Assembly: GCA_020353515.1 (NCBI GenBank)
Contig: CP070695.1
Location: forward strand, 1,738,150-1,797,334
Length of the DNA: 59,185 nucleotides
Reading direction: 5' to 3'
DNA from: Candidatus Heimdallarchaeota archaeon
GTDB lineage: Archaea > Asgardarchaeota > Heimdallarchaeia > Hodarchaeales > Hodarchaeaceae
The position numbers were made by a program, and so were the translations under genes. The notes beneath the pieces were generated by a model, which worked only from the letters and a program-made list of their open reading frames with translations, did no database searches and had not been told where the DNA came from. Position 1 is the first letter of the stretch, and each line of letters begins with the position of its first letter. This document shows positions 45,794-53,735 of this stretch, piece after piece.

Positions 45794-45952
45794 TTACGAC
45801 TTTCTTCGTTTCTTTATGTTTTTCAATTCATTCTTTAATTCTCGTTGTCTTTTTAACAATTTATGCCGAGTCTTTATTCCTGTAACTACTTTTAGCTGTC
45901 TGTCAATTTTTGATAACTCTCTTTCAAAGAAAGTTTGTTTTATAGCTTTCAT
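45794..45952 (-). CDS. Small basic helical protein, 52 residues
   Basis: A leftward frame starts at ATG 45950-45952 and ends at TAA 45794-45796. It reads MKAIKQTFFERELSKIDRQL and continues as a Lys/Arg-rich helix ending KKRRKS. The helix pattern and charge look protein-like rather than random, and the opposite strand reads as Phe-rich nonsense. There is no strong ribosome binding site close by. It may be a short nucleic-acid-binding or coiled-coil peptide. Its reality is uncertain. Confidence 0.4.
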   Translation of the reverse strand: MKAIKQTFFERELSKIDRQLKVVTGIKTRHKLLKRQRELKNELKNIKKRRKS

Positions 45953-46481
45953 TTTCTTAATTTTTTCAAATTAAACTCACAGAGAGGGTGTTTGTGAAAA
46001 CATTATCTAATTTATTCATTAATTAACGCCTTAAAAACATATTATTTTAACCTTTCCTATTTTTTGAATTAACACTTAGGAACCAGATATTATAATGACT
46101 GATCATTAGCATTTTGACTCGGAAGTTAATAATGATTTAATCTGTAATTCTTTGATTTCGAGTAATTCATTTAGCAAATAAAAAATTTTTGTCCATAGAT
46201 TCAATCAATCATAAACTATCACAACACCAAGTAACATTGATTAAACATACTTTTAATTATTAATTAAGTAGTAGGACTGCTAGAATCCTAAAAAAATTGA
46301 GTGATATAATCTTAATTGTCACATCTTCATGTAAATAGGGTCTCAGCGTATCTTTTCCTAATAAAAACCATAGAATTATATAATTAGGCTTATACTTCCG
46401 ATTCTTCTGCATATTTTTGATTAATTATGACACCATTTCACTTTACTTCTCATGTCTTTATTTAACATAAGAAGAGTAAAG

Positions 46482-46491
46482 TTTATATATA
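46482..46491 (+). promoter_or_regulatory. TATA box of the histone gene
   Basis: TTTATATATA is preceded by the purine-rich BRE-like AGTAAAG. Transcription would begin near 46512-46518, leaving a leader of about 50 bases. It is the clearest promoter in the window. Confidence 0.65.
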
Positions 46492-46512
46492 ATGAACATA
46501 CTTCCGCTTACC

Positions 46513-46534
46513 GTGAGAGTATTAGTACTCTTAC
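46513..46534 (+). promoter_or_regulatory. Near-palindrome at the histone transcription start
   Basis: GTGAGAGTA and TACTCTTAC form nine pairs, one of them G-T, around TTAG. It sits about 25-45 bases after the TATA box, where a repressor would block initiation, and would also fold as a 5' hairpin in the mRNA. Confidence 0.45.
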
Positions 46535-46566
46535 AAGAACTTAAAACAGAGAAAAGGTGAAAAAAC

Positions 46567-46791
46567 ATGGTTAAAAAAACAAAAAGAAAAGCAGGTTTTG
46601 CGAGTGCTCGCGTAGAAAAAGTTATTCGTAATGCAGGAGCTTTTCGGGTTTCTGCTGACGCGGTGTATAGATTAAATGAAATCTTAACTGAATATGCGAT
46701 GAATGTAGCTCGTTATGCTGTTGATATAGCGCAACACTCTGGACGGAAAACTGTTCAAGAACCTGACATAAGACTTGCAGCAACGAAATAG
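46567..46791 (+). CDS. Archaeal histone with short Lys-rich N-terminal tail
   Basis: The 74 residues form one histone fold that wraps and compacts DNA as dimers. The core matches HMf-type histones: VIRNAGAFRVSADAV, then a long central helix, then HSGRKTVQEPDIRLA (compare HAGRKTIKAEDIELA). Before the core lies a tail of about ten residues, MVKKTKRKAG, with five Lys/Arg, longer than in HMf proteins. There is no C-terminal tail. GGTGA lies six bases before the ATG. T-rich sequence at 46803-46826 likely ends the transcript. Confidence 0.95.
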   Translation: MVKKTKRKAGFASARVEKVIRNAGAFRVSADAVYRLNEILTEYAMNVARYAVDIAQHSGRKTVQEPDIRLAATK

Positions 46792-46802
46792 TGAAAGGAT
46801 GA

Positions 46803-46826
46803 CCTCTTTTCCCTCTTTTTTTATTT
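46803..46826 (+). terminator. T-rich terminator after the histone gene
   Basis: Several T-runs (CTTTTCCCTCTTTTTTTATT) follow the histone stop by about 12 bases, as expected for archaeal U-tract termination of a highly expressed gene. Confidence 0.45.
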
Positions 46827-46860
46827 TTAGTACAATTTAACTCGTCAAAAGTAGAGATTT

Positions 46861-46886
46861 GGTGGGGAAGGAAATGTTCCCGCACC
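46861..46886 (+). repeat. GC-rich hairpin downstream of histone
   Basis: GGTG-GGGAA pairs with TTCCC-(G)-CACC around a seven-base loop, nine pairs with one bulged G. It stands out in an AT-rich gap and resembles the hairpin at 29485-29504 in shape and in its AAGGA loop region. Confidence 0.45.
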
Positions 46887-46973
46887 CCTTAGTAGTACAT
46901 ATACACTTTTTAGCAGGGGTCATTTAATTGGCGAAAAATGAGGAAATCCATTTATTCCTAGACAAAAAAAAGA

Positions 46974-47234
46974 ATGAAAAAAGGATTTGTGAACCTGTAC
47001 TGTAATTTTAGAAAAGGAATTGATAAAGAATCCAGAAAAACTTCATACTTAGTTATAACTAAGATTCCCCGCAATGAAAAAGACCGCACTCTCATAATGG
47101 ATCAAGTCTTCACACTATATTCAAGCATTCGAAATATTTCTCCACGATGTGGGAATTTCGAAGCACATTACATGGAATCAGGGAACAAAAGAAGAGAAGA
47201 ATGGGAGTCTATGACTCGAGTACTTACAATGTAA
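46974..47234 (+). CDS. Hypothetical small protein, 86 residues
   Basis: I do not recognise it. The frame reads as a plausible soluble protein with mixed strands and helices, beginning MKKGFVNLYCNFRKG and containing KTSYLVITKIP, TLYSSIRNISPRCGNFEAHY and EEWESMTRVL. A GTG five codons in is another possible start. It lies alone between the histone and the GGCT-fold protein. The balanced amino-acid use argues for a real gene, but I have no family support. Confidence 0.42.
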   Translation: MKKGFVNLYCNFRKGIDKESRKTSYLVITKIPRNEKDRTLIMDQVFTLYSSIRNISPRCGNFEAHYMESGNKRREEWESMTRVLTM

Positions 47235-47307
47235 ATGGATCTGGTTTGAATTATATACACTGTATCTTAATAAAGAAATATGCTCAGTATTAATAAAATG
47301 TGATATT

Positions 47308-47673
47308 ATGGTCAATCTTTTTATTTATGGTTCTTTTATGAAAGGACATGTGAATCATAAACATTTAAAAGGATATTCTTTCGAAAAAGCGATTTTACCT
47401 TGTTACAGACGAAGCTGGCCAAGGTCTAAAGATACTGCGATTCTAATTAAGGATATTAAAAGTTCTGTCAAAGGAGAACTGTATTGGAATGTTACTAATC
47501 AGGATTTAAAGAGAATTGATCGTCTCCATGGAACTCCACATTACTATAAACACAATTTTGTTGAAGTTGTTCTTCTAAAAAATAAAGAACCAGTTTCTGC
47601 ACTAATATATGCTCCAACCCAAGACATTATAGAACAATGGTTGTTGGCAGAGAAAAGAGAACATAAAGCGTAA
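47308..47673 (+). CDS. Gamma-glutamylcyclotransferase-fold protein (GGCT/AIG2-like)
   Basis: The 121-residue protein has the GGCT/AIG2 layout: the substrate loop LFIYGSFMKG at the N-terminus, VKGELYWNV in the middle, IDRLHGTPHYY, then FVEVVL and a closing strand with ALIYAP. GGCT enzymes release 5-oxoproline from gamma-glutamyl compounds. In most relatives the loop reads LDxxEG with a catalytic Glu; here that position is His (DRLHG). The protein may therefore be inactive or use another residue. The start is ATG with GTGAT upstream. Confidence 0.72.
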   Translation: MVNLFIYGSFMKGHVNHKHLKGYSFEKAILPCYRRSWPRSKDTAILIKDIKSSVKGELYWNVTNQDLKRIDRLHGTPHYYKHNFVEVVLLKNKEPVSALIYAPTQDIIEQWLLAEKREHKA

Positions 47674-47893
47674 CAGTATAGAGAAGAACTTTCCCTAATA
47701 ATATTATTTTGAATATTTCTTCTACTTTTACATCGCAAAAAATGTTTATCTCATTATTTATTTTGAAATATTAAATGAGCTTCACTATACTATTATTCCT
47801 TGTGTATGTAAATGATTTAAAGGATTAATTTTAAATTTAGAGTCGCTTATCTATCCATAAATCTGAAAGATTTGAGCAAAAGAGGCCACTCAA

Positions 47894-50257
47894 ATGTTAA
47901 AAAGAGATTCGAAGTTTAAAATCATCCTCATAATGACAATATTACTTTATATTCCATCCTCTGTTGAATTAAGAGCAAAAAATTCTTCATTTAACCAACA
48001 GGGAGAATTTGATCCTGAAAAATTACTTCCTAGTACTACTACTCGTTTAACTCAAATCTCATCTAATGCAATACAACAACAAGAAGAGGTTATCGATTTT
48101 TTAATGGATTCTTGGGATATTAATGAAATTCTTAAAGATAATTTAGCAAGTACCGTTGAGATTATATGTCAAGCTGTAACTGCCATACCTTCAGTTCAGA
48201 TTTCCTCAGAAATGACAAACAAAATCCTCTCAGATTTCAACCTTATTCTTACAACAAATCTAACAAATTCTAAAGAAACCTTAAACATAACAAATGAAGG
48301 ACTTTTTTACATTGTGAGAGATGGAGATAGACAGGTTTCCACTAATATGAATCTTTGGATAGCAAAAGCACTATTGACCCTTGATCCTTCCCTTTATACT
48401 TCTTCTATTGAAATGACACAAAATATAATGCAAGCACTTGAGCTTTATCTTCGTGGACAACCGCCTGCAAGCTATTTCCAAAGTTCTATTCTGTTAGATC
48501 CAACAGAAAATCCTATACCCGGATCTATATCTCCAATCGCCCTTTTCCAAGACCAAATAATGGCTATGACAATTTATCATCAGTTATCGTATGAAATATC
48601 TGATGATCAAGTTCTTGAGTATTTTGAAAGGATTTTTCATCTTGAGAACCAAACTATGAATAATAAAGAAGGATTCTTAGATTATAATTTGTCATATACT
48701 CTAGGATTAGAGTTTGGTTTTCTTCATGCTGAAAGAGATCAAGTTCTAGAGAGATTCAATTATCAGAATAACATAAGCTTCTTTTATTTTAGAGACGGCT
48801 TATATTTATTAGAGTACTATTTCAATCAAATAAGAGACTTTAGTACTGAGGCAGATAGAGAGAGATATGATTATTACGACCCTTTTTTCGCTAGTTTGTA
48901 CCTTGACCAATTAATTCGTCTTCTAGCAGACATTCAAGTCCTTTTCCGACACAAAGAGATTCTATATTACGATAGGTTATCAACTTATGATTTTGAAACG
49001 ACTTTACCAATATATCCTGGCAACCGAATATATATCAGTGATCAATTCGCTTTCATTGATTTACTATCCCGAATGGCTAATTGGTATTCCTCATCTAAGT
49101 TATCCATCGATTTTCAGACATTTGGTAAGCAAATACAAAAGCTAGCTATCTTTTTGTGGGATTATCTCACAATTGAAGCTTATAGTACTTCATCAGGCGG
49201 TCGAGCTGCAAGTAATGTGAACACAATATCTGGTCATTTCTATGCGTATTATTCAGTCACTCTTGGTTTGTATCTGTTTGACAATACTTCCCAAGGATCG
49301 CTTATAAAAGCCAATATCTTTGCTCTTAACGGATTAGGAACGATTTTTCCTTTTCAACTGATGATAGAATATGAAACTCCAATAACTAAACGAGACAATC
49401 AAAGTATCCTTATTCAGATTATTCCACTAACTAAAGGAAATTCTTCTGGATTATCTATTAACAGTAAACTTCTATTAAATGTGCCTGCTGAATCAATAAA
49501 CACAATCATAGCTACACCTACAATAACACCTGAAACAAATTATTCTACTCGCTATAATTTTTCAATATCAGAGGAAGGATCCATCACATTCTCTATTCAT
49601 CTTTCTCATCAAAGGGTCGAGTTTTTCAATCTCCAAGCATTCTTCTTAGTTCTCCGCTCTTTAACGATGAAAGTTCTGGTTGATCCGAGCACCCCTACCC
49701 AAGGTGATAAAATCCTCATTCATTTTGAAATCCGTGATAATACAGGCCTCCTTCGCACCAATATTAAGTATTTTGCAATACTCGATTCAGAATCATGGAA
49801 AAAACCTCTGTTGTTAGCTAATCAATCTCTCTATACCCCTACTGGAGAAAATCCAATCATCATTAACTCTAGCCAAACAAAAAGTGATTTAAATTGTTAC
49901 TTTTTAGTACATAAAGACGCTTATTACCCCGTAGAGACTAATGTGACAATCCATTTCCAAACCAAACTAAACTTCTTAGTTGAATGGTTAGCATGGTTAA
50001 TTCTAGAAAGTGACATGGGTGCTTGGTTAGGAACAATAGCTGGTCTCTCTGCCGTACTCTGGGGACTTTACATTAAATTCATCAATCGTCTTTTAAGGAG
50101 AGTAAAGATTTGTCAATATTGCGGAGGTAGATGGAGTACAAAATACCCTGTGTGTCCCCATTGTGGTCGAGTTGTTAATCCAAAAAAAATTAAGAACGAC
50201 TCTCCTCTATTTAAGGAATTAGAAGATAACCAAGAAGAAATAACCTCTGAAGCTTAG
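47894..50257 (+). CDS. Large surface protein with signal peptide, C-terminal membrane anchor and cytosolic zinc ribbon
   Basis: The 787 residues begin with a signal peptide (IILIMTILLYIPSSVELRA). About 400 mostly helical residues and about 180 beta-rich residues follow, presumably outside the cell. Near 690-725 is a membrane segment (GTIAGLSAVLWGLYIKF), then a basic stretch and a zinc ribbon with CQYCGG and CPHCGR, then an acidic tail. The topology puts the ribbon in the cytosol. The helical part could be a toroid, as in some glycan-active enzymes, but I see no active site. Function is unknown; a sensor or cell-surface adhesin is possible. Confidence 0.7.
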   Translation: MLKRDSKFKIILIMTILLYIPSSVELRAKNSSFNQQGEFDPEKLLPSTTTRLTQISSNAIQQQEEVIDFLMDSWDINEILKDNLASTVEIICQAVTAIPSVQISSEMTNKILSDFNLILTTNLTNSKETLNITNEGLFYIVRDGDRQVSTNMNLWIAKALLTLDPSLYTSSIEMTQNIMQALELYLRGQPPASYFQSSILLDPTENPIPGSISPIALFQDQIMAMTIYHQLSYEISDDQVLEYFERIFHLENQTMNNKEGFLDYNLSYTLGLEFGFLHAERDQVLERFNYQNNISFFYFRDGLYLLEYYFNQIRDFSTEADRERYDYYDPFFASLYLDQLIRLLADIQVLFRHKEILYYDRLSTYDFETTLPIYPGNRIYISDQFAFIDLLSRMANWYSSSKLSIDFQTFGKQIQKLAIFLWDYLTIEAYSTSSGGRAASNVNTISGHFYAYYSVTLGLYLFDNTSQGSLIKANIFALNGLGTIFPFQLMIEYETPITKRDNQSILIQIIPLTKGNSSGLSINSKLLLNVPAESINTIIATPTITPETNYSTRYNFSISEEGSITFSIHLSHQRVEFFNLQAFFLVLRSLTMKVLVDPSTPTQGDKILIHFEIRDNTGLLRTNIKYFAILDSESWKKPLLLANQSLYTPTGENPIIINSSQTKSDLNCYFLVHKDAYYPVETNVTIHFQTKLNFLVEWLAWLILESDMGAWLGTIAGLSAVLWGLYIKFINRLLRRVKICQYCGGRWSTKYPVCPHCGRVVNPKKIKNDSPLFKELEDNQEEITSEA

Positions 50258-50504
50258 ATTCAATCTTCTGAGGATTTTTCCTAAACAGTCACATATATAT
50301 GTCTGACTCCTTCATCAAAGAAATCATAGAAGTCTGAAAACTTATATATTAGCTCCTATAGAAAATATTAATAGACCTCTTGGCGCCTCGGAGACTGATA
50401 TACCTATAGATCTCTTTTAAGGAGAATTGAGATTTATTTAAGTCTTCTAATGAATCTTCGCATTATTTCCAATTATTTTTCTGTAAAATATCCCCCATCA
50501 TGTT
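50258..50504. other. Intergenic stretch with short inverted repeat
   Basis: No gene is seen. AGTCA (50287-50291) and TGACT (50304-50308) flank the palindrome CATATATATG, shortly after the surface protein gene; this could help end its transcript. Confidence 0.3.
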
Positions 50505-50730
50505 TTAGAGGAATAATGTAATGAATATTAATTGAGCAATACCCACATGCAAGATAACCCCATTTTTTGTTTCAGGATGTTCCTCAGCCCAGTAGCTAAT
50601 TAGAAATTTCAACAAAAATCCAAATAAAAATTGTAAAGCTCATTATTGAAAGTATTAGAACGAAAAACTCTGAAGAATTAATGGTTAGAACTATCGAACT
50701 TAATAAATCATCATACCATTCCTTTATCAT
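50505..50730 (-). pseudogene. Small membrane protein with apparent frameshift
   Basis: Leftward from ATG 50728-50730 the frame reads MIKEWYDDLLSSIVLTINSS and then a membrane helix, stopping at 50596-50598. In the neighbouring frame the sequence continues naturally as FGFLLKFLISYWAEEHPETK, then a second membrane helix ending ITLFL and a stop at 50505-50507. One indel near 50610-50630, an A-rich stretch, would join them into a two-helix protein of about 75 residues. It is either a broken gene or an assembly error. Family unknown; its style recalls the membrane protein at 58374-58757. Confidence 0.45.
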
Positions 50731-50910
50731 TGTCGAACCCAATTTTTACATTGATTTTCCAGATTTTTTATGACTATTTAAAGACACTCCATAATTTTTT
50801 TGATCTCGAAAAGCTCGATGATGACAATGAAACTTATTTAAAATACCCTTTTTATGAAAATTACATTTCAATTTGCAGAAGAATGAAAATTTTAGACTGA
50901 AAGTGAGAAT

Positions 50911-51123
50911 ATGAACCAAAAAAAGCGGAAAGAAGCGGAGAAGAAAAAACAAGAAGCCATAAAAATGCTAAAGGATGCAGAAAAATTGGAGAAAAAGGCT
51001 AAAAAAAAGATGGTTGAAGCAAAAAAGAAATTCGCAGAGGCAGAAGAGAAATGGGAGGAAGCAAAAAAAGCAAACGCTGAAAAAAAAAAGAAAATGAGTC
51101 AAAAGTGTAAAAGAATAGTTTAG
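50911..51123 (+). CDS. Lys/Glu-rich charged single-helix protein (short paralog)
   Basis: The 70 residues are almost only Lys, Glu and Ala in an alpha-helix pattern, beginning MNQKKRKEAEKKKQEAIK. It has no membrane segment and ends in a basic tip with one Cys. The first 35 residues clearly match the 123-residue protein at 53736-54107, so the two are paralogs. GTGAG lies just upstream of the ATG. Such sequences form single stable helices or coiled coils; the role is unknown. Confidence 0.6.
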   Translation: MNQKKRKEAEKKKQEAIKMLKDAEKLEKKAKKKMVEAKKKFAEAEEKWEEAKKANAEKKKKMSQKCKRIV

Positions 51124-51599
51124 ATCTTTATAGGGGAAATTCTAGTAATGCTCATGGGAATATTAATTATGTCATTCATATTTGGCACACCAATAATTCC
51201 TCTATTGGCAGTTGAAGCAACTCCCAATTCAAATTGAATAAAATAGAAAAATTGCTATTTTTTTCCAGTCTTAAGTGATTTTTCAGCAGTCTTATGTTTC
51301 TTCTTAATATCATCAATCTGTTTCTTTTCTTCTAGCTTTAGTGTGCTTTAAGTAATTTAATTGGACCTGGTCCTTGGAAAGGAACTTTAATTGCAGAATG
51401 ATTGAGTCAGGTGAAAATTCCTCTCTATTCAATAAGGCCACATTGCAGAGAATAGGTTATGGAGCTTCATGATAAAGATTGACTTCTTATTTGAATTACA
51501 AGATCCAGATGGAAATATAATACCTAATAATGACAATTTTCAGATTTATGTTCTTTAAAAAGAAAAAAGGTATCTTCAAAGGTTCCATTATTAGAAAGA
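51124..51599. other. Gap with possible remnants of coding sequence
   Basis: No full gene is visible. A 29-codon frame at 51148-51237 (hydrophobic, with AGGGGAA upstream) could be a tiny membrane peptide. On the minus strand 51255-51335 reads as a Lys/Glu-rich stub (LEEKKQIDDIKKKHKTAEKS) with no start, like a decayed relative of the charged-helix genes. On the plus strand 51430-51558 reads IDFLFELQDPDGNIIP, recalling the end of a VOC/glyoxalase domain, after broken frames. Confidence 0.3.
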
Positions 51600-52412
51600 T
51601 TATTCAGAATTTATAGCTTGTGTAACTGTGGCAAATTTTACATCCAAATCTAATAAGACTTCTTTTCCCCGTATGGTTAAATCACTAATAAATCGGAATT
51701 GATCACGAGCATCAACTGGATAAGCTTTCAGTTGATAATGTGTCCCCCAGGGTTTCTCTCTGACAATAATCTCAATTGGTTTTTTTAACTGAAGAAAGGG
51801 ACTTGTTATAGCCACATCAAATAATTTTCGCTTGATTAATGCTGCATCATGATTAGGATGCAAGAAGAAGTTTGTAACACAAAGCAGATCTCTACTTCCA
51901 CCAGTAGAGTTGAAGATTGGAGTATCCCAGATTCTTAATTGTGGGATATGGACGATACTATCATCAGGTGTTCGAAGTTCTAGTGATCTTAAACCGATTG
52001 AGATGACCTCCCCATAAATTCCATTGATTTCGATCCAATCTCCAGGTCGATATGGCATCTCGTAAAGAGTCACAATGCCTGCAATCAGGCTACTAACATA
52101 TTCCTTAAGAGCAAAACCAAGAGCAATCCCCAAAGCTCCCAGAAAGGCAATAAGATTTTCAGTTGTTGGGATTATTAATATCGGGAATATGATAATAAAA
52201 GCTCCAACAACTATTAATAGACGTAAGATTGGCATAAGAGCCAGTATATACAATCTACGTTTTCCAGTAAATTTATTAGCCAAAAAAGGAATCCATCGAC
52301 GATTCAACTTCATAATGAGCCATGAGAAGATTAAGATTGCAATGATGAAAAGAATTTCAGTGCTTGTTAACGACCTAAAGAACAGTAATTCCCCATTTTC
52401 GTGAATCATCAC
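51600..52412 (-). CDS. MscS-type mechanosensitive channel
   Basis: This 270-residue small MscS channel releases solutes on osmotic downshift. Three or so membrane segments are followed by the pore helix AFLGALGIALGFALKEYVSS, then the MscS beta domain with RPGDWIEINGIYGEV and LRTPDDSIVHIPQ, and an alpha/beta end. AGGAG lies upstream of GTG 52410-52412 and the adjacent ATG. It starts ten bases after the stop of the winged-helix gene at 52423, so they form an operon. Confidence 0.9.
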   Translation of the reverse strand: MMIHENGELLFFRSLTSTEILFIIAILIFSWLIMKLNRRWIPFLANKFTGKRRLYILALMPILRLLIVVGAFIIIFPILIIPTTENLIAFLGALGIALGFALKEYVSSLIAGIVTLYEMPYRPGDWIEINGIYGEVISIGLRSLELRTPDDSIVHIPQLRIWDTPIFNSTGGSRDLLCVTNFFLHPNHDAALIKRKLFDVAITSPFLQLKKPIEIIVREKPWGTHYQLKAYPVDARDQFRFISDLTIRGKEVLLDLDVKFATVTQAINSE

Positions 52413-52422
52413 ACTTCATCTC

Positions 52423-53667
52423 CTAAGGATCATCTATCAGGTATCCCTCACTATTCAAGAATTCTCTTATCCTAGGGTAAGCCATGGGTGCCACCACCCA
52501 ATCTTCTCCTCTATTTTCTATTAAGCCCAAGCGTTTTAATTTATTGAGATTTTGTGTCACTTCTTCCACAGATATAGGTAAGATCTGTGATAGACTTTTG
52601 ATCGGGAGACCATCATGAAGCAATAATGCATGGAGTATATGGGATTCATTTCGTTTAACTCCTTCGGGTATAACTGGAAGGTCTACTTTTTCCCAAGGTA
52701 GCACCCAAATGGTTCGTCGTTTATCCCTCGGATCTATTTCTAATTCGTCCTCTTTCAAAAATAATTCTTCATCAGGATCTGTACGTAGACTGTTACGCCA
52801 GATTCTCCAAGCAATAAGTGGAATACCAGTACTGTAGCCTGCTAAATTCTTTAAGAAATTTGTATCAAATCTAACTAGCTTTTTGTCATCTAGTGGGTCG
52901 TCTGGGCTTAATACATATTTTCCTGTAGTTGTTTCCCTGAAAATAAAATTTCTTCTAGTTGATTGTTTGAATAATGATTTAAACCATATATTCAACCTTT
53001 CATAATCAAAAGGTTTAACTACGAATATCATACGAACGTACATGTCTATTTTCATGATGTATTTCAGATAATTCCAAGTCCAGCTATTTATTCCTATAAT
53101 ACATTGGCAAGAATTTGACCACAACCAATCGAATAATTCTCGTAGAATCGAAAGTCCATTCACATGACGTAAAATACAATGTTCAAGACTGGGTAAGACA
53201 AATGGCGTATCCCCACCTTTATTCTGGAGGGTAAACCAATTCAGATTACTGTCTAGAATCTCTTCTCTCTGAGGGGGATCAAGGATTATCCAATCTCGCT
53301 CTTTTCCCCAGCTTGTCAGTACTTCTGGGGTACCTTCAAATGGGTGACTTATTACAACAACAATATTCCCTTTGGAGGATCCAGACTTCTCCCATTCATT
53401 CAAGGTTAAGTTTAACGCATTTACAGCTCCAGCCCAATCTGGAGAGGGAACAATCCGATCTAATTTCGTTAAAGGGATTTCGGTTAATTCCTTCTGATTC
53501 AAAGATATGCCTGTAATCTCTTTTGTGGGCCTTAATTTCTGAAATATTCCTATAATTCCTTGTCTTACCGTCTCTTCAAGTGGTTTTGCGGGCCTTTTAT
53601 ATTGATTTAATGGTATAAATAACCAGAGTTGTGTTGAGTCAATTTCTTGACCCTTGGATGGGGTCAT
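52423..53667 (-). CDS. Uncharacterised alpha/beta protein with C-terminal winged helix, in operon with MscS
   Basis: I do not recognise the first 330 residues of this 414-residue protein. They alternate strands and helices like a P-loop or Rossmann domain (NIVVVISHPF, DWIILDPP, CQCIIGINSWTWNYL, MIFVVKPFDYERL) but have no GKS/T. The pattern LRHVNGLSILRELFDWLW is striking and probably family-specific. The last 75 residues (HALLLHDGLPIKSLSQIL through LKRLGLIENRG) are a winged helix. The MscS gene follows after ten bases. It may be a regulator or signalling partner of the channel. Confidence 0.7.
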   Translation of the reverse strand: MTPSKGQEIDSTQLWLFIPLNQYKRPAKPLEETVRQGIIGIFQKLRPTKEITGISLNQKELTEIPLTKLDRIVPSPDWAGAVNALNLTLNEWEKSGSSKGNIVVVISHPFEGTPEVLTSWGKERDWIILDPPQREEILDSNLNWFTLQNKGGDTPFVLPSLEHCILRHVNGLSILRELFDWLWSNSCQCIIGINSWTWNYLKYIMKIDMYVRMIFVVKPFDYERLNIWFKSLFKQSTRRNFIFRETTTGKYVLSPDDPLDDKKLVRFDTNFLKNLAGYSTGIPLIAWRIWRNSLRTDPDEELFLKEDELEIDPRDKRRTIWVLPWEKVDLPVIPEGVKRNESHILHALLLHDGLPIKSLSQILPISVEEVTQNLNKLKRLGLIENRGEDWVVAPMAYPRIREFLNSEGYLIDDP

Positions 53668-53735
53668 TGGTTTAGTTTCCTTACATAATTACCCAAAAGG
53701 AAGAAATCAACACCTGTTTAAATGAAAATTCATTA

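Larger units (their letters stand above)
45953..46566. promoter_or_regulatory. 614-base gap before the histone gene
   Basis: The stretch is very AT-rich and I see no gene or RNA with a recognisable structure. The last 90 bases hold the histone promoter: TATA box at 46482-46491 and a palindromic leader element at 46513-46534. Confidence 0.5.

Noticed and set aside
45786..45974. Phe-rich 62-codon plus-strand frame
   Set aside because: It is antisense to the small basic protein frame, which has the more protein-like composition.
50746..50952. 68-codon minus-strand frame rich in Phe and His
   Set aside because: It overlaps the start of the charged-helix gene antisense and shows no signal or domain.
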